Of a stretch of DNA of 15,951 nucleotides, positions 14,702-15,951 are shown one piece after another. The stretch comes from Rhizobium sp. (GTDB lineage: Bacteria; Pseudomonadota; Alphaproteobacteria; Rhizobiales; Rhizobiaceae). Below the pieces are notes generated by a model. The model ran no database searches, was not told the origin of the DNA, and saw only the letters and a program-made list of their open reading frames with translations. How positions within the stretch are numbered: position 1 is the stretch's first letter; each line of letters starts with the position of its first letter. The translations under genes and the position numbers were made by a program. The stretch covers positions 17,291-33,241 of the forward strand of contig DNPN01000131.1 in the NCBI GenBank assembly GCA_003501385.1, in the 5' to 3' direction.

Positions 14702-15386
14702 TCAGCGTAGCGTCATGCCGCCATCAATGGTTAGAATTTCACCGGTGGTAAACGAGGCCGCATCACTGGCGAAATAAACAACCGAACCAGCCAGATCATC
14801 CACAGAGCCAATGCGGTTTTGCAACAGCTCCCTTTTCCCAATAATCGCGCACCACGTCGGGATGGTCGCGCAAAACGTCATCTGTCAGCTCTGTGCGGAT
14901 ATAGCCGGGGGCAATCGCGTTGACGCGAATATTGTGCTCTGCCCATTCGGTTGCCAAGGCTTTGGTCAACATATGTACGCCCGCCTTGGATACGTTATAC
15001 GCCGAGTGGCGGAACGGCCAGTTGACGATGCGCCCGGACATGGAGCCTATGTTGATGATGGAGCCGCTTTTTTGCGTGATCATCTGTTTGCCAACATGCT
15101 TGGAAACCAAAAAACACCCCATCCAGATTGACCGTTATGGTCTGACGCCAATTGTCGAGGCTGCAATCTTCCGCAGGGGCTGGCAGCACAATGCCCGCAT
15201 TGTTGACGAGAATATCAATGCGGCCCCAGCGGTCCACAACCGCTTTGGCATGCGCTGCAGATCAGCCCCGTCGGCGGCCAGCACTTGCGCCAGTGCCTGA
15301 CCAATGCCACGGGAGCCACCTGTAACGATGGCCTTCCACCCTGTGAGGTCGAAGAGTTTTTGGTAATTGTGCGCTTGTATATTCAT
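14702..15386 (-). pseudogene. SDR oxidoreductase with internal deletion and two frameshifts
   Basis: From ATG 15386: FDLTGWKAIVTGGSRGIGQA is a normal nucleotide-binding start. At about 15250-15262 ADGADL jumps to HAKAVVDRWGRIDILVNNAG in another frame, a loss of roughly 45-50 residues. At the six-base A-run 15109-15114 an extra base shifts VNLDGVF to LVSKHVGKQMI. Around 14830-14832 an extra C shifts DYWEK to ELLQNRIGSVDD, leading to the proper end TTGEILTIDGGMTLR with stop at 14702. The catalytic Tyr and Lys (AYNVSKAG) survive in the sequence, but no single frame covers the gene. The protein would have been a sugar or polyol dehydrogenase of about 255-260 residues. Upstream it is fused to a GMC fragment. 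Confidence 0.85.
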
Positions 15387-15846
15387 GGCCAATCGCGGGG
15401 TAGGGCAGGGGCCGGAGCGTGGCGGTTCCGTTGGATCAAGCCCGGCGGTGCCGTGGGTGCCCATCAAACGTTCCGCCACAGCGTAATAGGGCTCGAACTC
15501 GTCATAAGAAACCGGCCACGCCGCCTTCATGCTGCAAATCTTCGAAATCTTCCCTGCGAAAGCGTAGGGTGGCGGCACCAAAGAATTTGCTGTTGCCACC
15601 AACGTAATAATAGGTGCTGGGGTTGAAGGACTGGCCGTTCTTGTCGCGCCATTCTTCCTTTGTGGCATATTTCTTCTCGTGAAAGACGGCGTCCACGCTC
15701 CAGTTATCGTCTTCTCGCGGCAGTCGCGGGCCGCGCTCCACAATCAGGATATTTCGCCCGGATTCGGCAGGGCGATTGGCCAAAGCGCCACCGCTAACAC
15801 CGGCACCAATGATAATCACATCGTAAAATGTCTTCAGCTCGCTCAT
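15382..15846 (-). pseudogene. GMC-family oxidoreductase, N-terminal fragment with frameshifts
   Basis: ATG 15846 follows GGGAGGAGA. TFYDVIIIGAGVSGGALANR is the FAD-binding start of a GMC/choline-dehydrogenase-type enzyme, then ILIVERGPRLPREDDNWSV, YYYVGGNSKFFGAATLRF and REDFEDLQHEGGV. Near 15515-15524 the frame changes (AWPVSYDEFEPYYA, HGTAGLDPTEPPRSGP), and a lost C in the run at 15408-15411 shifts it again (LPYPAIGHE). The coding sequence then ends at the ATGAA that begins the SDR remnant. Only about 155 of some 500-550 residues remain. The FAD motif GAGVSGG is intact but the substrate domain is gone. The upstream region is cut at 15929 by a 105-bp element. Confidence 0.85.
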
Positions 15847-15928
15847 GATGTCTCCTCCCGTGATTGAGCACCCTTCTCCTCGTCAAAGGGTCTCGTCACA
15901 TGATTGCGCCGACCTGCCACGGCACAAA

Positions 15929-15951
15929 TTAGAGTTTGTCAGGGAAAAGTG
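15929..15951 (-). repeat. 105-bp palindromic element (RIME-like), copy 6, partial
   Basis: The final 23 bases (TTAGAGTTTGTCAGGGAAAA and three more) are the first 23 bases of the element in the orientation of copies 1 and 3. The window stops inside it. The element base that would come at its position 29 is exactly where the window begins at position 1. Confidence 0.8.

Noticed and set aside
15135..15743. A 202-codon minus-strand frame as one novel protein
   Set aside because: It is an accident of frames: shifted GMC sequence, then the SDR start, then out-of-frame SDR sequence.
1..15951. CRISPR array suggested by several similar palindromic repeats
   Set aside because: The copies are 105 bases long, occur in both orientations and are kilobases apart without regular spacers or cas genes.

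Overview
The window looks like chromosomal or megaplasmid DNA of an alphaproteobacterium, most likely Rhizobiaceae (Agrobacterium/Rhizobium relatives). The grounds are the protein character, a ribose-type sugar ABC transporter divergent from a GntR regulator, and copies of a 105-bp palindromic element that resembles in size and architecture the Rhizobium intergenic mosaic elements (RIME). This taxon call rests on recognition, not on a search.

Layout. (1) 78-3798, plus strand: a dead 4-hydroxyphenylacetate / homoprotocatechuate meta-cleavage operon in the order hpaB-hpaC-hpaF-hpaE-hpaD-hpaG. Every gene in it is damaged by in-frame or out-of-frame deletions, single-base frameshifts, a nonsense codon, or truncation at a 105-bp element. 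(2) 4052-13807: an intact sugar-acid catabolic island. A minus-strand operon (ABC ATPase, permease, binding protein, aldo/keto reductase, lactonase, mutarotase) diverges from a plus-strand set (GntR/FCD regulator, SDR, FAH-family hydrolase, L-fuconate dehydratase). Together these match the non-phosphorylating L-fucose pathway: L-fucose -> L-fucono-lactone -> L-fuconate -> 2-keto-3-deoxy-L-fuconate -> 2,4-diketo-3-deoxy-L-fuconate -> pyruvate + L-lactate. (3) 14075-15846, minus strand: another decayed set, with a glycerol-dehydrogenase-like gene split by a 105-bp element, an SDR with a deletion and two frameshifts, and a GMC oxidoreductase fragment fused to the SDR.

The 105-bp elements occur at 1-77 (partial), 1550-1654, 3799-3903, 3951-4055 (diverged), 14323-14427 and 15929-15951 (partial). 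Three sit where a gene has lost a large piece, so they mark deletion joints and are not simple intergenic repeats. The first and last partial copies have the same orientation and together would make one element lacking only 5 bases. The sequence therefore begins and ends in the same repeat.

I saw no convincing new defence, mobile or RNA system. No CRISPR, tRNA, rRNA, transposase or integrase is visible. The main points of interest are the relation between repeats and deletions, an intact operon between two wrecked ones, and a candidate operator pair for the GntR regulator.
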